Shown one piece after another: positions 37,425 through 46,880 of a DNA stretch of 64,000 nt. Location of the stretch: assembly GCA_004195635.1 (NCBI GenBank), contig PSPT01000005.1, positions 1 through 64,000 on the forward strand, written 5' to 3'. The stretch is from Methanobacteriota archaeon (GTDB lineage: Archaea; Thermoplasmatota; Poseidoniia; Poseidoniales; Poseidoniaceae). The position numbers and the translations under genes were made by a program. Under the pieces are notes generated by a model. That model worked only from the letters and a program-made list of their open reading frames with translations, was not told the origin of the DNA and searched no databases. The stretch's first letter is position 1, and each line of letters starts with the position of its first letter.

Positions 37425-37559
37425 TCAAATACCCGCAACCGGTTGAGTAAATCAAACCTTCCGCCCATATGACTGCTTATAATTAACATTTTTTCACCCA
37501 AAGGGCGCAATATTCTGCCCAGAAAGCATCCTTGAATCGGAAGTGCTGAGTGTGAAAAA

Positions 37560-38426
37560 TTACATTTCGGCAGCACGCACAGTATTAGCCATGAGCATCG
37601 CGATTGTCATTGGCCCAACACCTCCGGGTACCGGTGAAAGTGCTGAAGCAACGAGGGCGACATCTGGATGAACATCGCCTGCAAGCCGGTAACCTCTCTC
37701 TCGCGATTCATCGTCAACGCGATTTACGCCCACATCAACGACCACCGCCCCTTTCCTTACCCATTCGGGTTTGATAAATTCCGGCCGCCCAACTGCGGCG
37801 ATAATTATATCTGCATTCCTGCATTCCTCCCCAATATCCTTGGTACGTGAATGAGTAACTGTAACTGTCGCATCGGCTCCTTTTCTTGATAATAATAAGG
37901 CTTGAGGCATCCCCACAATTCTGCTTCTTCCAACAACAACTGCTCGCTTTCCAGATAATTCAACCCCTCCCCAATTTAGCAAACGCATTACACCATGCGG
38001 AGTACATGGAAGTAATCCATCTACCCGACCTTGAACAAGACGGCCCAAATTTGTCGGATGGAAACCATCAACATCTTTTTTAGGATCAATTGTGTCAGTT
38101 AATGACAATTCGTCCATTTCCTTTGGTAGAGGAGATTGGACTAAAATACCATGCACTAAATCATCATTATTTAATCGCTCAACTTCTTCTAAAACATTTT
38201 CAAAACTAGCATTAGATGGCATTTTCACGTGTGTTGATTTAATTCCCAAACGCTTGCATGCTCGGATTTTTGCACCGACATAAACATGACTAGCAGGGTC
38301 GTCTCCGACAATAATTACTGCTAAATGTGGGTCAATACCTTTGGCTTTCAAATTACTCACTCTTACGATGAGTTCTGATTCAACCTCGGCAGCACACGCC
38401 TTGCCATCCAAAACCCTCGCAGACAT
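37560..38426 (-). CDS. folD: methylenetetrahydrofolate dehydrogenase/cyclohydrolase
   Basis: About 288 residues, standard FolD length. VYVGAKIRACKRLGI contains the catalytic lysine region. LVQSPLPKEMD, PCTPHGVMRLL, VVGRSRIVGMP and the final PVPGGVGPMTIAMLMANT are all family hallmarks. The enzyme interconverts one-carbon tetrahydrofolate forms for purine, formate and methionine synthesis. I chose ATG 38426 (MSARVLDGKA), as conserved FolD begins there; the frame continues 17 codons upstream. It is a single-gene unit, divergent from the tRNA. Confidence 0.95.
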   Translation of the reverse strand: MSARVLDGKACAAEVESELIVRVSNLKAKGIDPHLAVIIVGDDPASHVYVGAKIRACKRLGIKSTHVKMPSNASFENVLEEVERLNNDDLVHGILVQSPLPKEMDELSLTDTIDPKKDVDGFHPTNLGRLVQGRVDGLLPCTPHGVMRLLNWGGVELSGKRAVVVGRSRIVGMPQALLLSRKGADATVTVTHSRTKDIGEECRNADIIIAAVGRPEFIKPEWVRKGAVVVDVGVNRVDDESRERGYRLAGDVHPDVALVASALSPVPGGVGPMTIAMLMANTVRAAEM

Positions 38427-38584
38427 ATCTCTCAATATACAGGGGATAGCCCACCCTCTTTCACTCTTACCACCCAATCACAAGAAAATATTTTTCTGGG
38501 CGGCCATAAAACATCTGCATTTGGATGAAGAATTACAGAATTATAGCCATAGCATTGATGAAGCAGAGGTCGTCGCAGGGCCGC

Positions 38585-38661
38585 GCCGACATAGCATAGC
38601 CCGGTTGTGCGGCTGATTTGTAATCAGCAGGTCGAGGGTTCGAATCCCTCTGTCGGCTCCA
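38585..38661 (+). tRNA. tRNA-Thr (UGU)
   Basis: The acceptor arms gccgaca (38585-38591) and tgtcggc (38651-38657) pair fully. The D-stem gcat/gtgc, the anticodon stem gctga/tcagc with loop tttgtaa (anticodon TGT), and the T-stem gaggg/ccctc with loop ttcgaat are all perfect or nearly so. The discriminator base is T and CCA is encoded at 38659-38661. No intron is present. An AT-rich stretch (ttatag near 38540) could be its TATA box. Confidence 0.97.
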
Positions 38662-38809
38662 TAATTTGCATTATATTAAATGCCATTTTGCCGCTGTAAT
38701 ACTTGTCACAAAGTCCAAATTATTGCAAAATCCAATAATTTGCATTTACATCGGAAAGACCCTACCTTGATATGTGAGCGATTAGTCCACAATAATGCGA
38801 GGTATTACC

Positions 38810-41800
38810 ATGAAGACCCACACTATCGTAACTTTATTGCTGTTAACTGCACTTTTCGCCCCTTTGGGTAGCCAGTTTGTCTCCGAGCCTATTGCTGAAG
38901 CCTTTGACATTACCCAAGAAGAAAATGAGGGTTTTATTCTGCTAAAAACTACACCTTCTGCTGAATTGAAAAATGACATTAGAACTACTTTTCAAGCCGG
39001 AGCACGCGCACCTTGCCCAGCTTTACAAAGTGACGGTGGAACCGCAGGAGATTCGGGCAATAATTCAAACACATCCAAACCCTTGGGCACTGACCCTACA
39101 AAATCCCTCACCGGTTGTGTGGACTCTATTGATACATCAGATTGGTATTCATTTTCGTTGACATCAGGTAGGGATATTGATGTTGAATTATCAGTTCCTG
39201 CGGGTGCAGATTTTGACCTTTATCTTGTTAATTCAGCAGGAACTGCCGCGCTCGATGCTTCAGAGTATAATGATCCTCTTGAACGAGTTTCCAGTTCAGG
39301 CACCTCTATTTCTGGCGTGGCGGGCACTTATTACATCGCAATATACCAATATTCTAGCGATGGAAATTATAATCTTGAAACTTGGACAAATGAATCCGTA
39401 AATTGCGACAATTGGTGGAATCAAAGCCAAGATGATGGTGGAACTGGAGGGGATGCTGTTGCAAACTGGACAGATAGCCCAACCAATATGGGGTCAAATG
39501 TTACCAGTGTATACACAGGATGCATAGATGGTACAGATCGAAATGATGTTTTTGCTTTTGATGTTCCTGCCAACCATACCATTGAGGTAGAACTTACCAT
39601 GCACGATAACACTTCAGACCTTGACATTTTTATTCATGCACCTAATGGTTCGGTAGCAGATTCAGGCTACACCATCTCGAATCCGGAAACTGCATCAACA
39701 TCAGGTGGCCAATGGGATGGAGTGAATGGAACTTATTTTGTAAATGCATCACAATGGTCAGGAGTTTCCAACTATACTCTCAAGGTTTGGACAAACTATT
39801 CAATACCCGGGCCAAACCTTGTTATTGATGACATCAATGTCCCCTCTGGGGCACAACAAGGTGATTCAATTAGCATAGATGTAGATATCAATAATACAGG
39901 AAGCCTAGATACTAGTGAAGTATTCAACATTAAGTTGTGGCTATCGGTTGATTATCTCCACATTAACTGGATTGACCACATGATTGCCAACCAAACCATA
40001 AATGGTGCGTTGATTGATGTGACTCAGGTTGTTTCAATTAATGCGGTAATCCCAAACGATTTAATTGGCGGTGCTTATTATTTGTCTGCAAAAATAGACA
40101 CTGAAGAGGTCATCGAAGAAAAATCAGAGAGCGATAATACCATTGACCCAACTTCACAAATAACCATTGGCACTTCTCAAACAGCATGCCCCACTTCACA
40201 GAATGATGCTGGCAGTGGAGGAGATGCCGGCGGAAACTCCCCTGGTGCGATTAGTCTCGGAACTGATATTGAGCAAGAATTCCGCGGTTGTCTTGATAGT
40301 TCAGATACAACTGATTGGTACAAAGTCACCGTATCATCTGGAATGCCGCTCAATGCCACTTTAGTTTCAGCACCAGGAGGTGCTGATTACGATATGGATT
40401 TACTTACCAATTCTGGAGAGCAAGTTGATAGCAGTATCTCATGGTGGTCTGATGATTTTGTTTCAACTGAAGAGACTACTTGGAATCTTACCTCCGGAAC
40501 CTATACCTTAATCATCAATAGATCTAGTGGCGAAGGAGACTATCGTTTGTTCATTGGAGAGCCTACACAAGGCACTTGGGTCCCACCATTTTCTTGTGAT
40601 GGTGCTTCTGACCTTTCACTTGGCCAAGATGCAAGTGATGAAAGTAACAACCCAAGTAACATCGGAACAAATCCAATGGAATCCGGCACAGGTTGTGTTG
40701 ATGGAAGTGATGTTGTTGATGCATATCAATTCACATTATCCGAGTTTAACAATGTAGAAATATCCCTAATTCAAACTGAAGCCACAGCATTTACTGCTAC
40801 TCTTTACACTCAAATGGGCTCAATAATCGAGGGATGGGAATACCCTAGCGTAGATGAGATGAGATGGCATAGCCTCAATAATACTGCACACGAGGGAGAA
40901 GATAGAACATATGTATTGATGATTGGTTCAAATGGAACAGTTGGGAATTACACCCTTGCAATCACAACAACAAATCCTGCACCTGCTGATTTGGAGCCAA
41001 ATAGTTTCTCATGCCTATCAAATATTACGAGTGGAGAAAGTGGCTTTGCATCATATAGTATCACCAACCTTCGTGGACCACTTGACTCATTTGGCTGGGA
41101 TATCATGTTACTTGACGAAAGTCTCCAGTCGGTTGCAACTCTAATCTCTGGTTCAGTAACTGACGATGCTACCTATGGCAATATTATCGCTTCCGGAAGC
41201 GAAATTGTTGAAATACCTCAAAATATTTCTTCAGGCAACTATTACTGCCAATTTGTTGTCGATTCAAATAATGAAATAATGGAATCAAATGAATCAAACA
41301 ATGAAATTTTAGGACAAATGTTCTATATTCAAAATTATGGAGAATTGTGGGCTAATGACATTGACCAAGATGGCTACAATACGACTGATACTGGAGACGG
41401 AATAATTGATGAATGCCCAACGACATATGGTGAGTCAACAGACCCAATGTTTGGCTGCCCTGACCTTGATGGTGACGGCTGGGCTAATTCTATTGACTTT
41501 AATCCACAAGATTCAACTCAATGGGTAGATGCCGATAATGATACCTTTGGTGACAATCCTGACGGAACTGATGGAGATAAATGTCCAACTGTAGCCGGAG
41601 TTGCTGATGGAGATGATGGCATGGGATGCCCAAAAACCCCTGTAGATAGCGATGGAGATGGCGTGGAAGATGCTGTCGACCAATGTGCTAATACTCCAGC
41701 AGGTACTGTAGTTGACACAACTGGATGTGAAGTGGTTGATGACAGTGGAAATAACACTAACAATGGAACTAACAGTAACAACGGAAGTGGCACTACAAAT

Positions 41801-42208
41801 AACAACGGAAGTGGCACTACCAATAACAACGGAAGTGGTACTACCAATAACGGCAATGATAATGTTGATGATGATTCAGGAGATGTTGAAAGTGATGGCC
41901 TCCAGAGCATACTTGAAAATCCAACAGTATTAATTGGCGTTGGCTCTGCGATCTTAATTATTGTTTTACTTACTTTCTTTATGGTTGGAAGAAAGGGTAG
42001 GGGCTCCGTAAAGGATGATGCTTTTGTTAATGCTGCTTTCTCAGATGCAGCCTTTGGTGGTGGCATGGCAACAATGCCTGGAGGCGTACTACCCTATGAT
42101 GCAATGATGACTGCTGAGCAGTTACAATATGAACAGCAATTAGTTGCACAAGGACACCCCCCTCAAACTGCTCGCCAATATGGTAACCAATACTTTAGGC
42201 AAGGTTGA
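38810..42208 (+). CDS. giant surface protein with PPC, CARDB and calcium repeats
   Basis: About 1132 residues. A signal peptide (MKTHTIVTLLLLTALFAPLG) is followed by two PPC-type beta domains (about 55-180 and 185-320), a CARDB domain (about 325-450), two more PPC-like domains and a second CARDB domain. Thrombospondin-3-like calcium repeats come next (DIDQDGYN, PDLDGDGWANSIDFN, PVDSDGDGVEDAVDQC), then an Asn/Gly/Ser/Thr linker. A membrane segment (about 1050-1072) and a cytosolic tail of about 60 residues with YEQQLVAQGHPPQTARQYG close the protein. Many sequons suggest glycosylation. GAGGT lies 6 bases before ATG 38810. It is probably a cell-surface adhesin or binding protein; ligand unknown. 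Confidence 0.88.
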   Translation: MKTHTIVTLLLLTALFAPLGSQFVSEPIAEAFDITQEENEGFILLKTTPSAELKNDIRTTFQAGARAPCPALQSDGGTAGDSGNNSNTSKPLGTDPTKSLTGCVDSIDTSDWYSFSLTSGRDIDVELSVPAGADFDLYLVNSAGTAALDASEYNDPLERVSSSGTSISGVAGTYYIAIYQYSSDGNYNLETWTNESVNCDNWWNQSQDDGGTGGDAVANWTDSPTNMGSNVTSVYTGCIDGTDRNDVFAFDVPANHTIEVELTMHDNTSDLDIFIHAPNGSVADSGYTISNPETASTSGGQWDGVNGTYFVNASQWSGVSNYTLKVWTNYSIPGPNLVIDDINVPSGAQQGDSISIDVDINNTGSLDTSEVFNIKLWLSVDYLHINWIDHMIANQTINGALIDVTQVVSINAVIPNDLIGGAYYLSAKIDTEEVIEEKSESDNTIDPTSQITIGTSQTACPTSQNDAGSGGDAGGNSPGAISLGTDIEQEFRGCLDSSDTTDWYKVTVSSGMPLNATLVSAPGGADYDMDLLTNSGEQVDSSISWWSDDFVSTEETTWNLTSGTYTLIINRSSGEGDYRLFIGEPTQGTWVPPFSCDGASDLSLGQDASDESNNPSNIGTNPMESGTGCVDGSDVVDAYQFTLSEFNNVEISLIQTEATAFTATLYTQMGSIIEGWEYPSVDEMRWHSLNNTAHEGEDRTYVLMIGSNGTVGNYTLAITTTNPAPADLEPNSFSCLSNITSGESGFASYSITNLRGPLDSFGWDIMLLDESLQSVATLISGSVTDDATYGNIIASGSEIVEIPQNISSGNYYCQFVVDSNNEIMESNESNNEILGQMFYIQNYGELWANDIDQDGYNTTDTGDGIIDECPTTYGESTDPMFGCPDLDGDGWANSIDFNPQDSTQWVDADNDTFGDNPDGTDGDKCPTVAGVADGDDGMGCPKTPVDSDGDGVEDAVDQCANTPAGTVVDTTGCEVVDDSGNNTNNGTNSNNGSGTTNNNGSGTTNNNGSGTTNNGNDNVDDDSGDVESDGLQSILENPTVLIGVGSAILIIVLLTFFMVGRKGRGSVKDDAFVNAAFSDAAFGGGMATMPGGVLPYDAMMTAEQLQYEQQLVAQGHPPQTARQYGNQYFRQG
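41777..41848 (+). repeat. 24-bp in-frame tandem repeat, three copies
   Basis: Three adjacent copies of a 24-base unit starting aacaacggaagtgg (41777, 41801 and 41825) encode repeated NNGSGTTN in the linker of the giant surface protein. The copies differ at one or two bases. They probably allow copy-number variation of the stalk length without frameshift. This is a coding repeat, not a CRISPR or regulatory element. Confidence 0.9.
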
Positions 42209-42311
42209 ATTTCACAACAAATCAGTGATTCTACCATTGGTAGAAAGGTGAAAAAATATTTTGGCTAAAGGTATCAAATGAATAACAGGAAAAAGTTGAG
42301 GAGGTGTTGGA

Positions 42312-43637
42312 ATGGAGGAAAATATGCTTGCGACGGGAGAGGATTATTCACCATCACCATTATTGCTAAATCCACATGCCCAAACGAAGGGAGGAGATGA
42401 CCCCATTTTTCATTGGTTTAGCCGTAGTATGGCTGCGAAAGCCGAAGGTTTTGATGTGGTGAATGGTACTCTTGGGAGTCTATTACATGAAGATGGAACA
42501 CTAATGGTGAATAAAACAGTTGAGGCCCATATTCGACAACAACCAGAGCGAGAATTATGCGGATACGCACCTTTGAAAGGATTACCGCCTTTTCGTGAAT
42601 TAGCAATTGAAATGGCCCTAGGCGACCAACGAGTTCCACTTGAAAAGTTGGGACTCTCAGCAATCTCAATTGCCACCCCCGGCGGTTGTGGAGCATTATC
42701 CGTAAGTGCTACAAACTTTATTGATCGAGGCGATAATCTCCTGCTGAGAAACCGTCATTGGAGTCCATATCAGACAATCATCCACGAGCAGAATTGTGGA
42801 ATTGAAACTTGGCCATTAATTCCGGAATCACCTGTAAACGGCTTGGAAAATTATGATGGACACGGATTCACGTCGGCACTAACAGGCCTAGTTGAGCGAC
42901 AAAAGCGAATTCTCATTTGGTTAAATGACCCGGCACATAATCCAACTGGCCTGTCACTTTGCCGAAATGAACGTTCAGCCTTACTAAATGACATATGGGG
43001 TTTTGCAGTTGCCCATCCCAGCACAGGGTTTACCTTACTAATTGATGCAGCATATTCATTGTATGCAAATGAGCCATTCGGATGGGCTGAATCTATTTTG
43101 GAGAAAATGAAAAGCGAGCGGAAATGGCCAACAAATTTGATGCTTTGTTTCGCCGTTTCATGCTCGAAATCGCACACCGTATATGGCTTGAGAACTGGCG
43201 CTCTAGTTTGCCTCCACCCAGATAAAAAGTTCCTAAATAATGTTAGTGATGTACTACTTCATTCAGGTAGAGGTACTTGGTCAGCTGCTCCGCGAGTCGC
43301 TCAGAGAGCCATTTCAGAGATACACAATGATGCACAACTTCTTGAAAAATGGACTGTAGAGCGTGATGCATTTAAGCAATTATTAGCCGCAAGAAGAGAA
43401 GCACTGCGAAGTTCGGCAATCACCAATGGATTATCCATAAACCCTACCCATGATGGCTATTTTGCCTTTCTTGAATGCGAGGAAAATCATGCTATTTGCG
43501 AGATGGCTGCGAAAGACCACCAAGTGTATTTAGTTCCTCTAAAAGGGGGAATTAGAATTGGAGTTTGTGCAATTCCCGAAGAAAAAATGGAAAGGGTTGC
43601 TGTTGCTCTTGCAGATGGATTAGCGAGAACTAGGTGA
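42312..43637 (+). CDS. class I/II PLP-dependent aminotransferase
   Basis: 441 residues. Fold-type I motifs include YAPLKGLPPFRELA and TPGGCGALSVSATNF. The PLP aspartate region is in NDPAHNPTGLSL, and the PLP lysine is in SCSKSHTVYGLRTGALV. Arginine R-x-G near the C-terminus should bind the substrate carboxylate. The NPxHNPTG form and the layout resemble aspartate or aromatic aminotransferases; the substrate cannot be settled by eye. GAGGAGGTG lies about 6 bases before ATG 42312. A small zinc-ribbon membrane gene follows after 4 bases. Confidence 0.88.
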   Translation: MEENMLATGEDYSPSPLLLNPHAQTKGGDDPIFHWFSRSMAAKAEGFDVVNGTLGSLLHEDGTLMVNKTVEAHIRQQPERELCGYAPLKGLPPFRELAIEMALGDQRVPLEKLGLSAISIATPGGCGALSVSATNFIDRGDNLLLRNRHWSPYQTIIHEQNCGIETWPLIPESPVNGLENYDGHGFTSALTGLVERQKRILIWLNDPAHNPTGLSLCRNERSALLNDIWGFAVAHPSTGFTLLIDAAYSLYANEPFGWAESILEKMKSERKWPTNLMLCFAVSCSKSHTVYGLRTGALVCLHPDKKFLNNVSDVLLHSGRGTWSAAPRVAQRAISEIHNDAQLLEKWTVERDAFKQLLAARREALRSSAITNGLSINPTHDGYFAFLECEENHAICEMAAKDHQVYLVPLKGGIRIGVCAIPEEKMERVAVALADGLARTR

Positions 43638-43641
43638 TTCT

Positions 43642-44031
43642 ATGCAAGGTGTTCGCCAAAACTTACTCATTTCAGGACTTACATGCCTTAGCATTGGAGC
43701 AATTATTACCTTGAGTCTGGATCCAGCGCTTGCTCCTTTTGGGGTAACAATTGGATTGGCAGGAATTGTTATATTCATTTGGGGTTTTTCCACAAAACCA
43801 GATGAGCATGGTTTAAGCCTCGAAGAAATTGTTGCTTGGCAGCCAAGCGAAGGCCAGTTACCCGACTCAGGGCGTGTGATGTATCGCATTGACACCACTT
43901 TAGATGAACCAATAACTACGACTATTTTATGTGGGGCTTGTGGAGATGTTGCCACAGTTGAAGGGAGAAAACCCAATTCATGGGATTGCCCTTCTTGTGA
44001 TGCTTTTCTTTGGCATAATGAAGAGGAATAG
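43642..44031 (+). CDS. small membrane protein with C-terminal zinc ribbon
   Basis: 129 residues. Two adjacent membrane segments (about 8-27 and 31-50) are followed by a cytosolic part with a CxxC pair, CGACGDV, and a second, CPSCDAF. These together form a zinc ribbon near the C-terminus. Function unknown; similar membrane plus zinc-ribbon proteins are common in archaea. GGTGAT overlaps the stop of the aminotransferase gene and sits 3 bases before ATG 43642, so translation is likely coupled. Confidence 0.8.
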   Translation: MQGVRQNLLISGLTCLSIGAIITLSLDPALAPFGVTIGLAGIVIFIWGFSTKPDEHGLSLEEIVAWQPSEGQLPDSGRVMYRIDTTLDEPITTTILCGACGDVATVEGRKPNSWDCPSCDAFLWHNEEE

Positions 44032-44132
44032 TATTGGGATTAAATTTCAAACTTCCTCCCTCCCTACATAATCTCATTATTTCTATCATTTGACCCGTAA
44101 GGGTCAAGTCAGCGAGATGGGTCAAGCGATTT

Positions 44133-45635
44133 ATGAGCGAGGAGGGACTATCAAACTCCGAACGGCGAATGCTTGGAAAAATGCAAGCAGATTCCGTCCG
44201 ACAATGGTCCCTAAACGAGTTACTGAAAAGTTGTTCTTGGTCAGACCAAGCAACTGTCGTAACCGCTGGACATGGATTATCAAACAAGGGACTAGCCACC
44301 ATTAACGAAGTTATCAACAAAACGTGGACTCTTGGTGCAGAAGGAGAGGTGGCATTGACTAATGGGCTACTTGAAGATCGGTTGTTAAAGTGGTTAGTCA
44401 CCCAGCCAGAAGGTGAAAGAGGAATGCGTGACCTTTCAAATTCATCTTTTGAAAAGCATGAGTCAGGCCCCGGTGTTGGATTGTTGAAGGGACTTGGCGT
44501 GACAATTCAGGCTGGCTCACTTTGCCTGCCGGAAGATTTTGAAACTGTGGAATCTGTAATTGCAACCCGCTTTGCTTTCCTTGAGCAACTTCGTGACGGT
44601 TGTGAAGAATTACAATTGGATACTGATTTACTCAATCATTTTCGAGGAAGAAAAGGATTGCTCGTATCAACTGAGGCAACAATACGAACTTGGCAGATTA
44701 CGGAAAAGGGGCGTGGAATCTCGTCTGGAAATCTAGCCGAAGTGGAGCAAATAATTTCTATTACTCCCGAATTGCTTGCAAATGATGCATGGAAAAGTGC
44801 CGAATTCAAGCCCTATGATGTAAGTCTTGAATCAAAAACTCCAATAACCGGCAAATCTCACCCGATGCAGGCACTTATTGAGCGTGTAAGAGCGGTATTC
44901 CTCGAAATGGGATTCTCAGAAATTGAGGGTAATTTCGTTCAGTCAGCAGGATGGAATATGGACGCCTTATTCATCCCCCAAGACCACCCTGCAAGAGAAA
45001 TGCAAGACACATTCTACTTGGATAACCCTGCCACCTTTGATATCCCAAGTGAACGGCTTGAGCAATGGAAATCAATCCATGAAGACGGCGGAGACACCGG
45101 TTCAATCGGATGGGGGGGGGCTTATTCTACGGATATTTCACAAAAAGGCCTCTTACGCACGCACACCACCGTTAATACCATTCAACATCTTGCCGCAAAC
45201 CCAAATGCCCCTTGCCGAATATTCTCTGTGGGACGGGTGTTTAGAAAGGAGAGTATCGACCGAACCCACCTTCCTGAATTCCATCAAATTGAGGGAATAA
45301 TCATGGAGCCTGGAGCAAATTTGCCTATGCTCGTTACAATGTTAAAAACATTCTATGCCAAAATGGGCTACCCTGAAGTGAGAGTTAGGCCTGCATATTT
45401 CCCATACACCGAACCCAGTTTGGAAGTGGAAGTCAAGTGGCGTGGTAAATGGTTGGAATTAGGCGGCGCAGGAATTTTCCGGCCCGAAGTAACCGAGCCG
45501 CTTGGTTGTAGTGCGCCGGTTTGTGCTTGGGGCATGGGGCTCGAAAGGCTGGCAATGCTGGTATTAGATTTGGATGATATTCGTCAATTGTACATTTCCG
45601 ACCTTGAATGGTTGAGAACGCAACCGATATTGTAG
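44133..45635 (+). CDS. pheS: phenylalanine-tRNA ligase alpha subunit
   Basis: 500 residues, the archaeal/eukaryotic-type length. The N-terminal 200 residues form helical winged-helix-like units. The class II catalytic core begins at HPMQALIERVRAVFLEMGF. Motif 2 covers RVFRKESIDRTHLPEFHQ and motif 3 contains GMGLERLAMLVL near the end. It charges tRNA-Phe together with PheT, which is not in this window. A run of nine G residues (45112-45120) lies inside the gene within GWGGAYS, and the frame is intact. The next gene overlaps the end of pheS by up to 28 bases. Confidence 0.95.
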   Translation: MSEEGLSNSERRMLGKMQADSVRQWSLNELLKSCSWSDQATVVTAGHGLSNKGLATINEVINKTWTLGAEGEVALTNGLLEDRLLKWLVTQPEGERGMRDLSNSSFEKHESGPGVGLLKGLGVTIQAGSLCLPEDFETVESVIATRFAFLEQLRDGCEELQLDTDLLNHFRGRKGLLVSTEATIRTWQITEKGRGISSGNLAEVEQIISITPELLANDAWKSAEFKPYDVSLESKTPITGKSHPMQALIERVRAVFLEMGFSEIEGNFVQSAGWNMDALFIPQDHPAREMQDTFYLDNPATFDIPSERLEQWKSIHEDGGDTGSIGWGGAYSTDISQKGLLRTHTTVNTIQHLAANPNAPCRIFSVGRVFRKESIDRTHLPEFHQIEGIIMEPGANLPMLVTMLKTFYAKMGYPEVRVRPAYFPYTEPSLEVEVKWRGKWLELGGAGIFRPEVTEPLGCSAPVCAWGMGLERLAMLVLDLDDIRQLYISDLEWLRTQPIL

Positions 45636-46384
45636 GTGTTTTATTGCAACCTTATACTGTTGCTGTTTCAACACATAATCTGCAGCAACCGAGTCCTTGG
45701 TGGCACTGGGGACTTGCCCTTTTCATTGCAATGGTGTCTGTATTGAGTGGCTTCAATGCACTTGCCACAGGATATATTTACAAAAGTAATATCCTTGATA
45801 TGGATTTTGGCCAATTAGACCTAGGCCCCTTTCCCGAAAATGGGTCAAGCTCTGAGCAACAACAATGGAATGAAACAAATGAGGGGAATCAAGCATTAAA
45901 TGACACGCGGGGACTGATGGATGATTTAAAAGAAAGTGGTATTATTGAAATGCAGATAATCTTTGCAACAATAGGTTGCCTTTGCGGATTATTGGTCGCC
46001 GGATTATTAGCTGCAAAAATGAAATATTCTTTTCATGCAGCCGGAATTTGGGTTGGATATTCTACGATTTCAGCAATCGTATTAACTGTAATGAGTAATT
46101 CTATAATGTCTGAATTTTACCAATCACAGGAATATTACCCCGCTAACATGAATATTATTGGAATGATTGCAGGTATTGGCCAAGTTATTTTCTGTAACCT
46201 CATGTTTGCTGCAACTATTTTCTTTTGTTGGATGAATACACGGCAAGGATTAAAGCAGGTTCCTGAAAGTGGTTTTCATAATAACCCCATTGATTTTGTT
46301 ATTGTGACACCGGATATTGAGGCATCTACAGAAGCAATCCTAATTACCCCTGAAGCCCAAGCAAAAGAGCAACTCAAAAAATGA
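45608..46384 (+). CDS. four-segment membrane protein, unknown
   Basis: About 258 residues. Membrane segments lie near 30-55, 115-140, 145-170 and 185-210. A hydrophilic loop between the first two is rich in Asn and Glu, and a hydrophilic C-terminus follows. No family was recognised. The ATG at 45608 lies inside pheS; a TTG at 45644 after the pheS stop is an alternative. It overlaps the next gene by ATGA, so pheS, this gene and the two YbjQ-like genes are probably one operon. Confidence 0.7.
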   Translation: MVENATDIVGVLLQPYTVAVSTHNLQQPSPWWHWGLALFIAMVSVLSGFNALATGYIYKSNILDMDFGQLDLGPFPENGSSSEQQQWNETNEGNQALNDTRGLMDDLKESGIIEMQIIFATIGCLCGLLVAGLLAAKMKYSFHAAGIWVGYSTISAIVLTVMSNSIMSEFYQSQEYYPANMNIIGMIAGIGQVIFCNLMFAATIFFCWMNTRQGLKQVPESGFHNNPIDFVIVTPDIEASTEAILITPEAQAKEQLKK

Positions 46385-46875
46385 AAAGGTCACATTTTCT
46401 TTCTTTATCCACTCTACTTTTTGCCATCACTTCTCCTCTCCTTACCTTTCAGATGCTTAGCTTTCTAAATTATTGTGGAGAAACGGGACAAAAATTGAAT
46501 AACTTGCCCCATAGTGGCTCTCCCATGCAACCCAATACTGGGACACCACAAGTAGCACAAATCGCTCTTTCCAACATAGAGACAATTCCTGGAAGAACAA
46601 TTATTCAATCTCTCGGAGTAGTAACAGGCTCAACAGTAAGAGCAAAACATATTGGCAAAGACATTATGGCAGGATTTAAGAATATTGTAGGTGGAGAATT
46701 GAAGGGGTATACAGAATTACTACAAGAATCACGTAATGAAGCATTACAACGCCTTGTCTTAGATGCAGCACAAAGAGGAGCAAATGCTGTAGTCAATGTT
46801 AGATTTGCAACTTCAGCAATAGCGGGCGGGGCGGCAGAATTATTCGCTTATGGGACTGCAGTAATAATCCAGTGA
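46381..46875 (+). CDS. YbjQ/UPF0145-family protein with N-terminal membrane segment
   Basis: 164 residues. A hydrophobic N-terminus (about 5-31) is followed by a YbjQ-like domain: IETIPGRTIIQSLGVVTG, then YTELLQESRNEALQRLVLDA, then GANAVVNVRFATSAI and a final FAYGTAVII. YbjQ proteins form pentamers of unknown function and usually lack a membrane anchor. It overlaps the upstream gene by 4 bases, and another YbjQ-type gene follows. Confidence 0.82.
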   Translation: MKRSHFLSLSTLLFAITSPLLTFQMLSFLNYCGETGQKLNNLPHSGSPMQPNTGTPQVAQIALSNIETIPGRTIIQSLGVVTGSTVRAKHIGKDIMAGFKNIVGGELKGYTELLQESRNEALQRLVLDAAQRGANAVVNVRFATSAIAGGAAELFAYGTAVIIQ

Positions 46876-46880
46876 TTTTC

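Noticed and set aside
41777-41848. Possible CRISPR-like array
   Set aside because: The 24-base units are directly adjacent without spacers and encode an in-frame peptide repeat.
41518-42066. 182-codon Pro/Ser-rich minus-strand frame
   Set aside because: It is the shadow of the Asn/Thr/Gly-rich stalk and calcium repeats of the giant surface protein.
43922-44401. 159-codon minus-strand frame across the zinc-ribbon and pheS genes
   Set aside because: It overlaps two supported genes and has no domain or start signal.
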